Source of the DNA: Roseibium salinum
GTDB taxonomy: Bacteria > Pseudomonadota > Alphaproteobacteria > Rhizobiales > Stappiaceae
Assembly: GCF_026240905.1 (NCBI RefSeq)
Contig: NZ_JAPEVI010000003.1
Coordinates: 2,480,001 to 2,544,000, forward strand
Reading direction: 5' to 3'
DNA length: 64,000 bases
Shown here one piece after another: positions 7,826 to 18,251 of this stretch. A program made the position numbers and the translations under genes. Below the pieces are notes generated by a model. It was not told where the DNA came from, made no database searches, and worked only from the letters and a program-made list of their open reading frames with translations. Position 1 is the first letter of the stretch. Each line of letters starts with the position of its first letter.

Positions 7826-9308
7826 ATGGGGAGTATTGAGGGCAAAGAACTGCCTGTAGTTGTACGCGTACTGGATGCATCGGCTTCCGAGGCCGCACGG
7901 ACATCCGCGGTTTGTGCAAAATTGCCTCAGTCCTGCACGGATCCGATCCTGTACACGGAATCCGCCTCCTGCCTGCAGGACCTTGCAGACAAATCAACCG
8001 ACATCCTCATCATTGACCTGGAAACCATCGGCGGCGACGAGGCCCTGGTCGCCTACGCTGTCAGATGCCCCAAGGCCGTTATCATCGCCGTCTCGGCGAT
8101 GGGGTCCGTGTCGCGGGCCGTCAGCGCGATGCGCGCCGGTGCGCATGATTTCCTCACCAAGCCGTTTTCCCTGGATGCGCTTGCCACGAAGATCGCCTTT
8201 CAACTCAAGCAGCGCCGGCCAACCCCGGCCGCGGTGGTTCCGAAGCCGCAGGAGATCCGTCCCGTTCAGGAGAGACGCGAGGCACTGCCCAGGAGCATTC
8301 CGGATGCTGCCGAGCCCGGCGGCCTTGACCGCCTGATCGGCCACTCCGCGCAAATGCGCGATGTCCATGACCAGATCAGGCGAATGGCCCCCTCGCAGGC
8401 CCCCGTCTTCATCACCGGCGAGATCCGGTACGGGCAAGGAGCTGTGCGCCAAAGCGGTGCACGACCTGTCGGACCGGCGTCCGAACCGGTTCGTCACGCT
8501 CAATTGTGCCGCCATTCCCCGCGACCTGATCGAAAGCGAGATCTTCGGCTATGTCCGGGGCGCCTTTACCGGGGCGACCGACAACCGGGCCGGGGCCGCG
8601 GAACAGGCAGATCGCGGAACGCTGTTTCTGGATGAGATCGGCGAAATGGACCTGTTGCTGCAAAGCAAGCTGCTGCGGTTCCTCCAGACAGGTACGTTCC
8701 AGCGCCTTGGCGACACGCAGACGCGGAAAGTGAATGCGCGCATCATCTGTGCGACGAATCGCAATCCGGTTGCCGAAATCTCGGCCGGCCGGTTCCGCGA
8801 GGATCTTTACTACCGCCTTCATGTCCTGCCGGTCCACCTGCCCCCGCTACGCGAACGCCGCGACGATATTCTGCCGCTCGCCAAGGCTTTCCTGGAGCGC
8901 TACTCCCACGAGGAGCGGCGCGGCTTCAGGGGGTTTGACGCGGACGCGGAATCCCGGGTCGTTTCCTATGCTTGGCCGGGCAACGTCAGGCAGCTTGAAA
9001 ACACCATCCGGCAGATCGTCGTCATGAACGATGGTGCCGCCGTTACCTTCGACATGCTGCCGATGGCCATTCGCGACCAGAGCAGCCGCCCGAACTCGAT
9101 TATCGACCTGTCCCGCGAACGCTCCCGCGCGGCAGCGCCGATCCGCGCCTTCGGCTCGATAGAGCCTCTCTGGGCACAGGAACGACGGATCATCGAGGAT
9201 GCCCTGGATGCCTTTGACGGCAACATCGCCATGGCAGCGGCGGCTCTCGAGATCAGTCCGTCCACCATCTACCGCAAACGCCAGTCGTGGCTGGCACGCA
9301 GCGGTTGA
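7826..9308 (+). pseudogene. Sigma-54-dependent response regulator (LuxO/NtrC type), broken by a +1 frameshift
   Basis: Two overlapping frames together encode one protein of about 493 residues. The first frame (from 7826) carries a receiver domain with Asp64 (IIDLE), Ser90 and Lys112 (LTKPF), and runs into the AAA+ domain as far as PVFITGE. The second frame continues with SGTGKELCAKAVHDLS, the GAFTGA sigma-54 contact loop, the Walker B element (TLFLDEIGEM), and a Fis-type helix-turn-helix ending IYRKRQSW. The frames meet at 8420-8424, where GAGATCC would need to be GAGTCC. One extra A (about 8423) therefore splits the Walker A motif GESGTGKE. Everything else is intact, so this is either a fresh mutation or a sequence error. 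No target genes can be named. Confidence 0.8.
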
Positions 9309-9481
9309 TCCGCATTTCTCACGCCAAGCAGAGGGCGCGGGAGATATGCGGTCTGGAATTTAGCATTTCCGGCTAACGTTTACTGCATTGCACACATTTC
9401 CTTGTCTTGCGCGGGAAGTCAGTCTATATCGATCGGCCAAATCGCTAATAAAAGACAAGACTTAAGGGCGTGCGGGGAAAT

Positions 9482-10054
9482 ATGGCTTTGCTGGCTGGAA
9501 CTACACATCGGCGGATTGCGTCCGCTGTTCTTATTGCGACTGCAACACTGACAGGCATTCTGTCCGCGCAGGCAACCACGGAGACCAGCACCGCCCCTTC
9601 CGAAGCATTCGCAGAGGCCCTGAACGCTTACGACCAGGCCTGGGAAGCAGCGGACCTTGCCTTCACGAAAACGACCTTCACGGAAGGCGCCAGTACCGGC
9701 TACGGACAGTACAGACCGCGTGAAAACGCGACTTTCTCCGATGGCGAGGCGCTTTTCATCTATGCCGAACCGGTCGGCTACGGCTTTCAGGAGAACGGCT
9801 CTGAATATGCGTATGAGCTGACGGCAAGCTACAAGCTCTTGAACCTTTCCGGTCAGGTTCTGGCCAAAGAGGACAATTTCGCGGTCTTCTCCGGCAACGG
9901 CCGTTCGAAGAAACGCGAAATCGCAGCCTCCCTGAATTTCCGGTTCAGCGGATTGCCAGCGGGCGAGTACAGGCTGGAAACGGACTTCACCGACACGGTC
10001 GGTGGCGGCCGGTCCGGCTTCGTTTTGCCCTTCACAATATCCGCGGCGGACTGA
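9482..10054 (+). CDS. Exported protein of unknown function
   Basis: I do not recognise this gene. It encodes about 190 residues beginning with a signal peptide (RIASAVLIATATLTGILSAQA), followed by a mature domain that looks all-beta, with alternating stretches such as YELTASYKLLNLSGQVLA and FRFSGLPAGEYRLETDF. No cysteines, transmembrane segments or enzyme motifs are seen. The ending GGRSGFVLPFTI suggests an immunoglobulin-like fold. The start could be ATG 9482, or GTG 9470 in the same frame. The GGGGAA before the ATG favours 9482. It stands alone between the regulator and groES, with about 160 bases upstream that may hold its promoter. Confidence 0.65.
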   Translation: MALLAGTTHRRIASAVLIATATLTGILSAQATTETSTAPSEAFAEALNAYDQAWEAADLAFTKTTFTEGASTGYGQYRPRENATFSDGEALFIYAEPVGYGFQENGSEYAYELTASYKLLNLSGQVLAKEDNFAVFSGNGRSKKREIAASLNFRFSGLPAGEYRLETDFTDTVGGGRSGFVLPFTISAAD

Positions 10055-10199
10055 CCGGGCTGGAACACGCGTCCGCTCGAAGCCGGCCTTGCCCAAAATC
10101 CTGCCACTATTCAAAGGCAGGGTCCGCCCATCGGCAGGCGTTCTGCATCGCCAGCCCCCGCCAAGGGGAGGCCGGCGCGGAAAATCTCCTCGCAAAGCA

Positions 10200-10227
10200 T
10201 TGACAACACCCTCTCAGCTACATAAAT
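10200..10227 (+). promoter_or_regulatory. groESL promoter
   Basis: TTGACA at 10200-10205 is followed after 16 bases by ATAAAT at 10222-10227, a good sigma-70-like promoter. Transcription would start just before the CIRCE operator, the usual arrangement for HrcA-repressed groE genes. Confidence 0.6.
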
Positions 10228-10238
10228 CGGAGACGCTG

Positions 10239-10265
10239 CTAGCACTCGCCATGTGGGAGTGCTAA
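10239..10265 (+). promoter_or_regulatory. CIRCE operator (HrcA site)
   Basis: The sequence is CTAGCACTC, nine bases, GAGTGCTAA. It matches the CIRCE consensus TTAGCACTC-N9-GAGTGCTAA at all but the first base and keeps the exact 9-base spacer. HrcA binds CIRCE and represses groESL until heat shock. hrcA itself is not in this window. Confidence 0.95.
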
Positions 10266-10367
10266 TAGCCGCGGGAGACCCAGCTTCTCCCGTGCGGTTC
10301 AAACCCAATGTTCATGTCTCGCGCGCTGCCTAAAGTGTGGGGCGCGCTCATGAGAGGAAACAGTCTT

Positions 10368-10655
10368 ATGGCATTTCGTCCACTGCACGACCGTGTCGTC
10401 GTCCGCCGCGTAGACTCTGAAGAGAAGACCGCCGGCGGCATCATCATTCCGGACACAGCAAAAGAAAAACCGCAGGAAGGCGAAGTCGTTGCCGTTGGCA
10501 CCGGCGCTCGCAAGGACAATGGCGATCTGATCCCGATCGACGTCAAGGAAGGCGATCGCGTTCTGTTCGGCAAGTGGTCCGGCACCGAAGTCAAGATCAA
10601 CGGTGAAGACCTCCTGATCATGAAGGAATCCGACATCATGGGCGTGATCGCGTAA
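10368..10655 (+). CDS. groES: Co-chaperonin GroES
   Basis: The product is 95 residues, the usual length. It starts [15 protein letters not shown] and has the mobile-loop segment [20 protein letters not shown] and the C-terminal beta-strands ending [12 protein letters not shown]. It forms the heptameric lid of the GroEL chamber in the cytoplasm. The ATG at 10368 is chosen over upstream in-frame starts because GAGAGGA lies 9 bases before it and the protein then aligns from its first residue. It is the first gene of the CIRCE-controlled groESL operon, with groEL starting 56 bases after its stop. Confidence 0.97.
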   Translation: MAFRPLHDRVVVRRVDSEEKTAGGIIIPDTAKEKPQEGEVVAVGTGARKDNGDLIPIDVKEGDRVLFGKWSGTEVKINGEDLLIMKESDIMGVIA

Positions 10656-10702
10656 CCATCCGCGAACCGCTTCTGATTTCAACTCCATTCCAGAACAAGT
10701 GA

Positions 10703-12355
<1,653 letters not shown>

Positions 12356-12382
12356 GAAGCCCAAAGCTCAGAAGCTTTACGG

Positions 12383-12410
12383 AAAGGGCGGCTTTCGGGC
12401 CGCCCTTTTT
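12383..12410 (+). terminator. groESL terminator, copy 1
   Basis: A 10-bp stem AAAGGGCGGC / GCCGCCCTTT with a TTTCGG loop runs into a run of five T residues, 28 bases after the groEL stop. It is a strong rho-independent terminator. Confidence 0.92.
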
Positions 12411-12504
12411 GCGTTCAAGGTCGCCCATCATTGTCAGCTTGTGCCGCTGTGCGGCACGGGGACGACTGGCCTTCAAAGAAGCCCAAAGCCCAGAAACTTT
12501 ACGG

Positions 12505-12532
12505 AAAGGGCGGCTTTCGGGCCGCCCTTTTT
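12505..12532 (+). terminator. groESL terminator, copy 2
   Basis: An identical stem, loop and T-run lie exactly 122 bases after the first terminator, in the second copy of the duplicated unit. It would act as a back-up terminator. Confidence 0.88.
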
Positions 12533-12669
12533 GCGTTCAAGGCCGCCCATCATTGTCAGCTTGTGCCGCTGTGCGACACGCGGGACGGGCTTCCAAGGCG
12601 CCTTTCGGTTTGGGACCTCAGGGCGAGATCTTCCCGCGGCCGGTCGGAAAGTGCCCGTCCAGAAGCAAA

Positions 12670-13374
12670 TCAGTTGCGCTTCGGGATATTGACCGCGTTC
12701 TGGCTTGCCGGCCGGGCTTTGCACTCCTCAAGCCAGCGCACCACGTTCTCGAAGTTGGCGAACCCCACGGCCTCGCCTGCTTCGTAGAAGCCGTCGATCG
12801 TGCGGGCCCAGGGCCAGGTCGCGATATCGGCGATGGTGTATTCGCCGCCCATGATGAAGTCCCGCCCTTCCAGGCGTTTATCCAGGACCGCGAGCAGCCG
12901 CTTGACCTCGTCCCGGTAGCGCTCGAAGGGGCGCCGATCCTCATATTCGCGCCCGGCGAACTTGTGAAAGAAACCGAGCTGGCCCGTCATGGGGCCGAAG
13001 CCGCCCATCTGCCACATCAGCCACTGTATGGTCTCGTATTTCGCCGCCGGTTCCTGTGGCAGAAACTTGCCGGATTTCTCAGCAAGATAGTGCAATATGG
13101 CGCCCGATTCCCAAAGCTGGAGGGGCCTGCCGTCCGGGCCGTGCGGATCGATGATGGCCGGGATCTTGTTGTTCGGGTTCAGCGACAGAAACTCCGGGCT
13201 CATCTGATCGTTGGATCCGAAATTCACCACATGAGGTTCGTAGGGCAGCCCGGTTTCCTCAAGCATCGCCGAAATCTTGATCCCGTTCGGGGTCGGCAGG
13301 GAATAGAGCTGGATCCGTTCCGGATGCTTGGCGGGCCACCGCTGCGTGACCAGGAATTCGAACAGTGCAGACAT
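12670..13374 (-). CDS. Glutathione S-transferase, Nu/YfcG-like
   Basis: The product is 234 residues with a thioredoxin-like N-terminal domain and a helical C-terminal GST domain. The N-terminal part reads IQLYSLPTPNGIKISAMLEE, then NPNNKIPAIIDPHGPDG and LWESGAILHYLAEKSG. The TPNG.K pattern, with Thr/Asn in place of a catalytic Tyr/Ser, is typical of the Nu-class YfcG/YghU disulfide-bond reductases. The C-terminal domain includes YTIADIATWPWAR. It probably reduces disulfides or peroxides with glutathione in the cytoplasm. It lies alone, pointing toward the groEL terminators. Confidence 0.88.
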   Translation of the reverse strand: MSALFEFLVTQRWPAKHPERIQLYSLPTPNGIKISAMLEETGLPYEPHVVNFGSNDQMSPEFLSLNPNNKIPAIIDPHGPDGRPLQLWESGAILHYLAEKSGKFLPQEPAAKYETIQWLMWQMGGFGPMTGQLGFFHKFAGREYEDRRPFERYRDEVKRLLAVLDKRLEGRDFIMGGEYTIADIATWPWARTIDGFYEAGEAVGFANFENVVRWLEECKARPASQNAVNIPKRN

Positions 13375-13559
13375 ATGCTACTCACCATCAATCGTTGCGC
13401 CCCGGCCCCTGCCGGGATATCCGGTTCGGATATAGGTCGTTTTACGGAGCATTTAAACCCATCGTCTGTTGACGATGGATGAATTTGTCCTTTCGGGAAG
13501 ATAACTCTATAAGGTCGCCGGAAGTTTCGTGCCTTTGCCTTTTCGTCAGGAGACCGTTC

Positions 13560-13772
13560 ATGGCCGATGATCAAGAAGCCCGGCTGGAAAAGCTTGAGAT
13601 CGACCTTGCCCACGCCCTAAATACGATCGATGACCTTAACGGCGTCGTTATCCAGCAGGGCAGACAGATCGAGCGGATGACACGGCTTCTGTCCAACATG
13701 ACCGAACAGGTCGAGGAAATGATGGAAAGCTCCCATCCCGGTCACCGGATCGACAAGCCGCCCCACTACTAG
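13560..13772 (+). CDS. slyX: SlyX family protein
   Basis: The product is 70 residues. It begins MADDQEARLEKLEIDLAHAL, is almost all coiled coil with regular heptads to about residue 55, and ends with the family tail KPPHY. The ATG at 13560 is preferred over in-frame upstream starts because AGGAG lies 7 bases before it. SlyX proteins are small cytoplasmic coiled-coil proteins without an established biochemical role. It is divergent from the GST gene and about 160 bases before the ABC exporter. Confidence 0.9.
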   Translation: MADDQEARLEKLEIDLAHALNTIDDLNGVVIQQGRQIERMTRLLSNMTEQVEEMMESSHPGHRIDKPPHY

Positions 13773-13929
13773 CACTCATGCTGTTGACGCCGGATCATTT
13801 GATCCAGCGCATGGCAGCGCAGCACTGCAGGGTTAGGGTCTGCCGAGATTCCGGTCCGAGCCACGGGTGGCGGCATCCGTGACGAAAGTCTTTCAATCCG
13901 GCTAGACTGCAGATCTGCGAAGGTGCGAC

Positions 13930-14934
13930 ATGCGTTTTTTGCTTCTACTCCTCGTCCTGGGCTTCGCGGCTACCGGTGCCTACTGGTGGTCCAGCCGACC
14001 GGCGGAGGTTTATGTCACCACTCCTTACACGGGCCGCGCCGCCGACGTCGTCTACGCGACAGCCGTCGTGGAACCGGTGAGATGGGCCAAGGTGACCAGC
14101 ATCATCCGCGAGCGCATCATTTCGCTGTGCGGCTGCGAGGGCAAACGGGTGAGCCAGGGAGACGTGCTGGCGGTGCTCGACAGCGGCGATGCGCGCGCGA
14201 CGCTGGCCGAACTGGAGGCCCGGCAGGTTCTTGCGCAATCGGAAAGCGAGCGGGCCCTGCAGCTTCTGGAGCGGCGGGTGGGCAGCCAACAGGTTTACGA
14301 CAGGGCGCAAAGCGAACTGGCCCGGGTGAACGCCTTGATCGCCGCGCAGAAGGAACGGCTGAGCGACTACCAGATCACCGCCCCGATGGATGGCGTCGTA
14401 TTGCGCGAGGACGGTTCTGTCGGCGAAGTGGCGGAACCGGGGGACATTCTCTTCTGGATCGGGCAGCCCCGGCCCCTCCAGCTGGTTGCGGAAGTGAACG
14501 AGGAAGACATTCCCAAGGTGAGCGAGGGGCATATGGCGCTTATCCGTGCGGACGCCTTCCCGGACAAGGATCTGCGGGCGACCGTCTCACGGATCACGCC
14601 CAAGGGCGATCCGGTTCTGAAGAACTACCGCGTCTATCTCGACCTGCCCGAAGAGACGCCGCTGCGGATCGGCATGACCGCCGAGATCAACATCATCACC
14701 CGCGAGAAGGACGATGCGCTCCTGGTGTCGGCGGCTGCTTTCGACGGCTCGACCGTGCAGGTGGTCGGCGCGGAAGGCCGGATTGCACTGGCAACGGTCG
14801 AGACCGGTATCCGCGGCACGCGCGCCATAGAGATCCTCGAGGGGCTGGCCCCTGATGCACGCATCGTCATGCCGTTCAACGCGGAGCTCACCGAAGGGCA
14901 GAAGGTTCGTCCCAGAACCGGGGAGCCGCGGTGA
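13930..14934 (+). CDS. HlyD/MacA-type periplasmic adaptor of an ABC exporter
   Basis: The product is 334 residues, with an N-terminal signal anchor (FLLLLLVLGFAATGAYWW) and then a membrane-fusion protein. A lipoyl-like half (VTSIIRERIISL...GCEGKRVSQGDVLAVLDSGD) is followed by a helical hairpin (about residues 90-150), the second lipoyl half (ITAPMDGVVLREDGSVGEVAEPG) and beta-barrel domains. It bridges the inner-membrane ABC transporter to an outer-membrane channel. The ATG is preceded by GCGAAGGTGCGAC. Its stop overlaps the start of the permease gene by 4 bases, so the three genes are one operon. No outer-membrane channel is encoded here. Confidence 0.88.
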   Translation: MRFLLLLLVLGFAATGAYWWSSRPAEVYVTTPYTGRAADVVYATAVVEPVRWAKVTSIIRERIISLCGCEGKRVSQGDVLAVLDSGDARATLAELEARQVLAQSESERALQLLERRVGSQQVYDRAQSELARVNALIAAQKERLSDYQITAPMDGVVLREDGSVGEVAEPGDILFWIGQPRPLQLVAEVNEEDIPKVSEGHMALIRADAFPDKDLRATVSRITPKGDPVLKNYRVYLDLPEETPLRIGMTAEINIITREKDDALLVSAAAFDGSTVQVVGAEGRIALATVETGIRGTRAIEILEGLAPDARIVMPFNAELTEGQKVRPRTGEPR

Positions 14935-16169
14935 TGCTGCTCCTGCGGATTGCGACGACTCACATCCGAAGCCGCATGCGCCAGACGGTGGTCTCCATAT
15001 TCGGGGTTGCGCTTGGCGTCGGTTTCTCGATCGCCATGGCCAGCCTGATGGAAGGCTCGCAGCGGGACTTCACGGCAACCCTGATCGATGCCATCCCCCA
15101 TGTCGAAATTCTGGATGAACAGCGCGCCCCGGCCGAACAGCCCGCGAGCGTCGTCTACAACGCGGTCGCCTTTCACGGCCTGAGGCCGCGGGAAGACCTG
15201 CGCGGCATCCGCAACCCGACCGAGGCCCTGGCGTCGCTGCGGGACTGGGTGGACGGCAACATGGCGCAAAGGCTGAGCGGCCAGGCGGTGCTGCGCTACA
15301 GCGGCCAGGACATCGGCATGAACCTTGTCGGCGTCGTCCCCCGCCGCGAACTCAGCGTTTCGAAAATCAGGGAAGACATGCGTGAAGGCTCGTTTGACGA
15401 TCTGGATACCACGGCAAACGGGCTCGTCATCGGGGACCAGGCCGCCGAACGTCTGGGGGCGGGCGTCGGCGACACGGTTACACTCACATCGGCAAACGGG
15501 CTGGCCAAGCGGTTCAGGATCGTCGGGTTGTTCCATTCCGGCATTACCACGAAGGACGAGGGACTGGCCTATGCACCGCTCAAGGCGGTTCAGATCTTGC
15601 TGGAAAAGCCGGACATCATCAACAGCATCGCCATCCGCCTGACCGACATCAGGCAGGCGAACGACGTTGCCGCCCGTGCCGAGCGCCAACTGGGCTACAA
15701 GGCGATCTCATGGGAGGAAGCCAATGAAGGCCTGATGGAAGCCTTCTTCGTGCGCAACGTCATCATGTACACCGTGGTCGGCGCCATTCTGGTGGTGGCC
15801 GGGTTCGGCATCTTCAACATCGTCTCGACCATCGTGCACGAGAAGGCGCGGGATATCGCCATCCTCAAGTCGCTGGGATTTCCGGAAGGAGACATTCAGC
15901 AGATCTTCGTCCTGGAGGGCCTCGTCATCGGCGTGCTCGGCGCCATTGCCGGATGCGCCCTCGGCTTCGGGCTGTCGAGCTACCTCGCCACGATCAAGTT
16001 CGAATTCACCCAGGACGTGGAAATGACCCGCCTGCCGATCTACTTTTCCACGTTGCACTATGCCGTTTCCAGCGTGCTGGCCCTGTTTTCGGCGGGCATC
16101 GCCGGCTACATTCCCGCCCGCAAGGCGGCCCGGCTCAATCCGGTCGACATCATCAGAGGTGCGGCATGA
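14931..16169 (+). CDS. FtsX/MacB-type ABC transporter permease
   Basis: The product is 412 residues with one N-terminal transmembrane helix (about residues 20-40), a large MacB-PCD-like periplasmic domain (about 40-270) and three C-terminal helices. The conserved FtsX segment VGAILVVAGFGIFNIVSTIV is followed by the cytoplasmic coupling stretch EKARDIAILKSLGFPEGDIQQIF. This is the four-helix type VII ABC layout of MacB, LolC/E and DevC. Such permeases drive transport of lipids, lipoproteins or toxins by mechanotransmission rather than through a channel. The start overlaps the adaptor stop and the stop overlaps the ATPase start (ATGA). The substrate is unknown. Confidence 0.88.
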   Translation: MMLLLRIATTHIRSRMRQTVVSIFGVALGVGFSIAMASLMEGSQRDFTATLIDAIPHVEILDEQRAPAEQPASVVYNAVAFHGLRPREDLRGIRNPTEALASLRDWVDGNMAQRLSGQAVLRYSGQDIGMNLVGVVPRRELSVSKIREDMREGSFDDLDTTANGLVIGDQAAERLGAGVGDTVTLTSANGLAKRFRIVGLFHSGITTKDEGLAYAPLKAVQILLEKPDIINSIAIRLTDIRQANDVAARAERQLGYKAISWEEANEGLMEAFFVRNVIMYTVVGAILVVAGFGIFNIVSTIVHEKARDIAILKSLGFPEGDIQQIFVLEGLVIGVLGAIAGCALGFGLSSYLATIKFEFTQDVEMTRLPIYFSTLHYAVSSVLALFSAGIAGYIPARKAARLNPVDIIRGAA

Positions 16170-16888
16170 GCGCGGCCGCAGATACGGGCAGCCCTGCCCC
16201 GCTGCTGGAAGCAAGATCGCTCACGCGCATCCTGCCGGCCGTCGTTCCCGTGACCCTGGTGAAGGACGTCGATTTCAGGATCGGTGCGGCCGAATTCGTG
16301 GCGATTACCGGCCCCTCCGGATCGGGCAAATCCTCGCTCCTCTATCTGCTGGGCCTGCTTGACCGGCCGACGGAAGGACATGTGCTCATCGCGGGACAGG
16401 ACACGGGGGACATGAGCGCGAGTGAACTTGCCCGCATGCGCCTGGAAAAACTCGGTTTCGTGTTTCAGTTCCACTTCCTGCTGCCGGAGTTCTCCGCGCT
16501 TGAGAACGTGATGATCCCGATGCAGAAGCTCGGCAAGCTGGGCCCGGCGCGGCAGAAGGACCATGCCACTGACCTTCTCGCCAGTCTGGGTCTCGGGGAC
16601 TTTCTGCACCGCCGGCCCGACCAGCTTTCCGGGGGACAGCGCCAGCGTGTCGCGGTCGCCAGGGCGCTCGCCAATTCTCCGGATCTTATCCTGGCGGACG
16701 AGCCCACCGGCAGCCTTGATTCAGCCTCCACCGAGCAGGTGTTCGAGAGCCTGCAGAAAATCGTCGATACGCAGAAGACCACCGTGGTGGCGGTCACCCA
16801 TGACCTGGAACTGGCCGGGAGGATGGAACGGCGCATCCACCTTGTGGATGGCCGGATCGACTACGACCGTCAGCAAGGATCTTCATAG
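16166..16888 (+). CDS. ABC transporter ATP-binding protein (LolD/MacB/DevA type)
   Basis: The product is 240 residues with all ATPase motifs: Walker A GPSGSGKSS near residue 50, the Q-loop FVFQFHFLLPEFSALENV, the signature LSGGQRQRVAVARAL, Walker B DLILADEPTGSLD and the switch His in VVAVTHDLEL. The ATG at 16166 overlaps the permease stop and follows AGAGG, which decides the start. It powers the adaptor/permease pair. The three-gene order adaptor, permease, ATPase is that of DevBCA and MacA plus split MacB systems. Confidence 0.9.
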   Translation: MSAAADTGSPAPLLEARSLTRILPAVVPVTLVKDVDFRIGAAEFVAITGPSGSGKSSLLYLLGLLDRPTEGHVLIAGQDTGDMSASELARMRLEKLGFVFQFHFLLPEFSALENVMIPMQKLGKLGPARQKDHATDLLASLGLGDFLHRRPDQLSGGQRQRVAVARALANSPDLILADEPTGSLDSASTEQVFESLQKIVDTQKTTVVAVTHDLELAGRMERRIHLVDGRIDYDRQQGSS

Positions 16889-17274
16889 CCCTTCAGAGAG
16901 ACTGCCCTGTCCTTCATGCGCGGGCTGGACGGCGGCCAGAAGAAGCAGGATGCCGACCGGGATGAGCGGGCGGCTGCAGTGGAAATCAAATCTGTCCAAC
17001 ACCGGCTTTTCCCCGCCCCTGCGCGGAAACCGGCATTCGCTCAACAGCTTGCCACTTTTCCAGCAAAAACCTGTGCCATGCACGCAGCCGCTTGCCAAGT
17101 GCCTGATGTCATGGCATAAGCGCGCAATCATCAAGAGAAGGGCTGGCGCCCTCGCCAACCTGCCTGACCGGGCAAGGTGGTTTCCGCAACGGGATGCGGC
17201 TGGACAGAACCTCAAGAGAGGCTGATCGGCAACTAAGCGGTTGTTCTCATGCGCCAGTCCTCCTCGGGCAACCG
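16889..17274. other. Gene-free stretch after the ABC exporter
   Basis: I find no supported coding frame here on either strand. The open frames that exist have unbiased composition and no plausible start sites. The stretch probably holds the 3' end of the ABC mRNA and the promoter of the small broken ORF that follows. Confidence 0.35.
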
Positions 17275-17575
17275 ATGGAGGATTTTTTGTCTCAACAGCC
17301 TTTTGCCGGACGTGCGGCAGACCTGATCGATAATCAGCTCGCCGGAAATGCGGACATCGGCTCCGGTCCCTGGGAGCAGGCGGCCGAAGACTGCGTCCTG
17401 GCGCGAGATCAATTCCCTGCGCCTGATCGGCGGCGTGCCCCGGCACAAGGCGCCGCTCGATGGTCAGGCGCGTCTTGAACGTCTGCGGGGGTTGCTTCAG
17501 CTCTGGGCAAACGGCTGCACCTGCGCGGTCGACGAGGATCTTTTTGCCGATATCCTCAACCGCTACCGGCCGTGA
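17275..17575 (+). pseudogene. Small conserved-looking ORF split by an apparent +1 frameshift
   Basis: I do not recognise this gene. The frame from ATG 17275 reads MEDFLSQQPFAGRAADLIDN up to EDCV. The next frame then continues WREINSLRLIGGVPRHKAPL and ends LFADILNRYRP with TGA at 17573-17575. Both halves have protein-like composition, and dropping one C at about 17396-17398 joins them into a soluble protein of about 100 residues. The break is either a mutation or a sequence error. Two cysteines (ANGCTC) lie in the C-terminal half. Nothing around it suggests a function. Confidence 0.45.
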
Positions 17576-17672
17576 CCGAAGTGAGCTTTCAGTTGGCGGC
17601 CTTCGCCCCTCCCTGGCGTGAGGCTGGTCAAGCAGCGAGGGATAGGCATTCCGTGCTTCGTCCCAGGCGCCG

Positions 17673-18062
17673 CTAAACGACCCTCGGAACCGGGCGCGGC
17701 TTGCCGCTGTCGTCGACGGCCACCATGGTGAAGATCGCTTCGGTCACCTTTTCCCGGTGGCCATAGCGGTGCCGCAGAGCCCAGGCTGCCAGCTTGATTT
17801 CCATCGAGGACGTGCCGACGCGGACAATGTCGGCGTAGACGCACAGGACGTCGCCGACATGGACCGGACGGATGAACTTCATCTTGTCGACCGCGATCGT
17901 CACCACGCGGCCCTGAGCCCTTTGCCCGGCGGCAATGCCGCCGGCAAGATCCATCTGCGACAGCACCCAGCCGCCGAAAATGTCTCCGGAGGCATTGGTG
18001 TCGGCCGGCATGGCCATGGTTCGCAGTGTCAGATCGCCGCTTGGCTGCTCGTCATCATTCAC
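17673..18062 (-). CDS. Acyl-CoA thioesterase, YciA type
   Basis: The product is about 129 residues forming a single hotdog domain. It contains MPADTNASGDIFGGWVLSQMD, the catalytic Asn/Asp and helix segment of YciA/BACH thioesterases, and then VDKMKFIRPVHVGDVLCVYA. It hydrolyses acyl-CoA esters in the cytoplasm and is normally hexameric. The GTG at 18062 is favoured over an upstream start in the same frame because GGGGGG lies about 8 bases before it and homologues begin near this point. It is the last minus-strand gene before the small peptide genes of the globin operon, from which about 65 bases separate it. Confidence 0.87.
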   Translation of the reverse strand: MNDDEQPSGDLTLRTMAMPADTNASGDIFGGWVLSQMDLAGGIAAGQRAQGRVVTIAVDKMKFIRPVHVGDVLCVYADIVRVGTSSMEIKLAAWALRHRYGHREKVTEAIFTMVAVDDSGKPRPVPRVV

Positions 18063-18128
18063 GCCTGAGCCCCCCAAATCTTTCAGTCGCGAAAGACTAA
18101 CCGCCAGCGTGAAGATCACAATAGCCGT

Positions 18129-18236
18129 TTAACGCATCACCAGCAGCAGGATGGCCATGATCCACAGGGGAAGCGGTGCGGCGACCCAGATCAGCAGGAT
18201 CGGAAGGCTTCGATGCAGAAAGGTCGAGCGGGTCAT
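18129..18236 (-). CDS. Predicted 35-residue single-helix membrane peptide
   Basis: A short frame from ATG 18234-18236 to TAA 18129-18131 encodes MTRSTFLHRSLPILLIWVAA and then PLPLWIMAILLLVMR. It is one long hydrophobic helix with a basic N-terminus and a final Arg, typical of small membrane proteins. AGGAAGG lies about 10 bases before the ATG. It starts only 15 bases after the stop of a 73-residue membrane protein gene, which itself overlaps the globin gene, so it looks like the third gene of a nitric-oxide-response operon. It is too short for most gene finders. Function is unknown. Confidence 0.55.
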   Translation of the reverse strand: MTRSTFLHRSLPILLIWVAAPLPLWIMAILLLVMR

Positions 18237-18251
18237 TTGGAAAGATCCTTC

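Noticed and set aside
16883..17446. A 187-codon minus-strand open frame after the ABC exporter
   Set aside because: No motif, no ribosome site and Arg/Pro/Ala-rich shadow composition. The plus-strand split ORF in part of this area is more protein-like.
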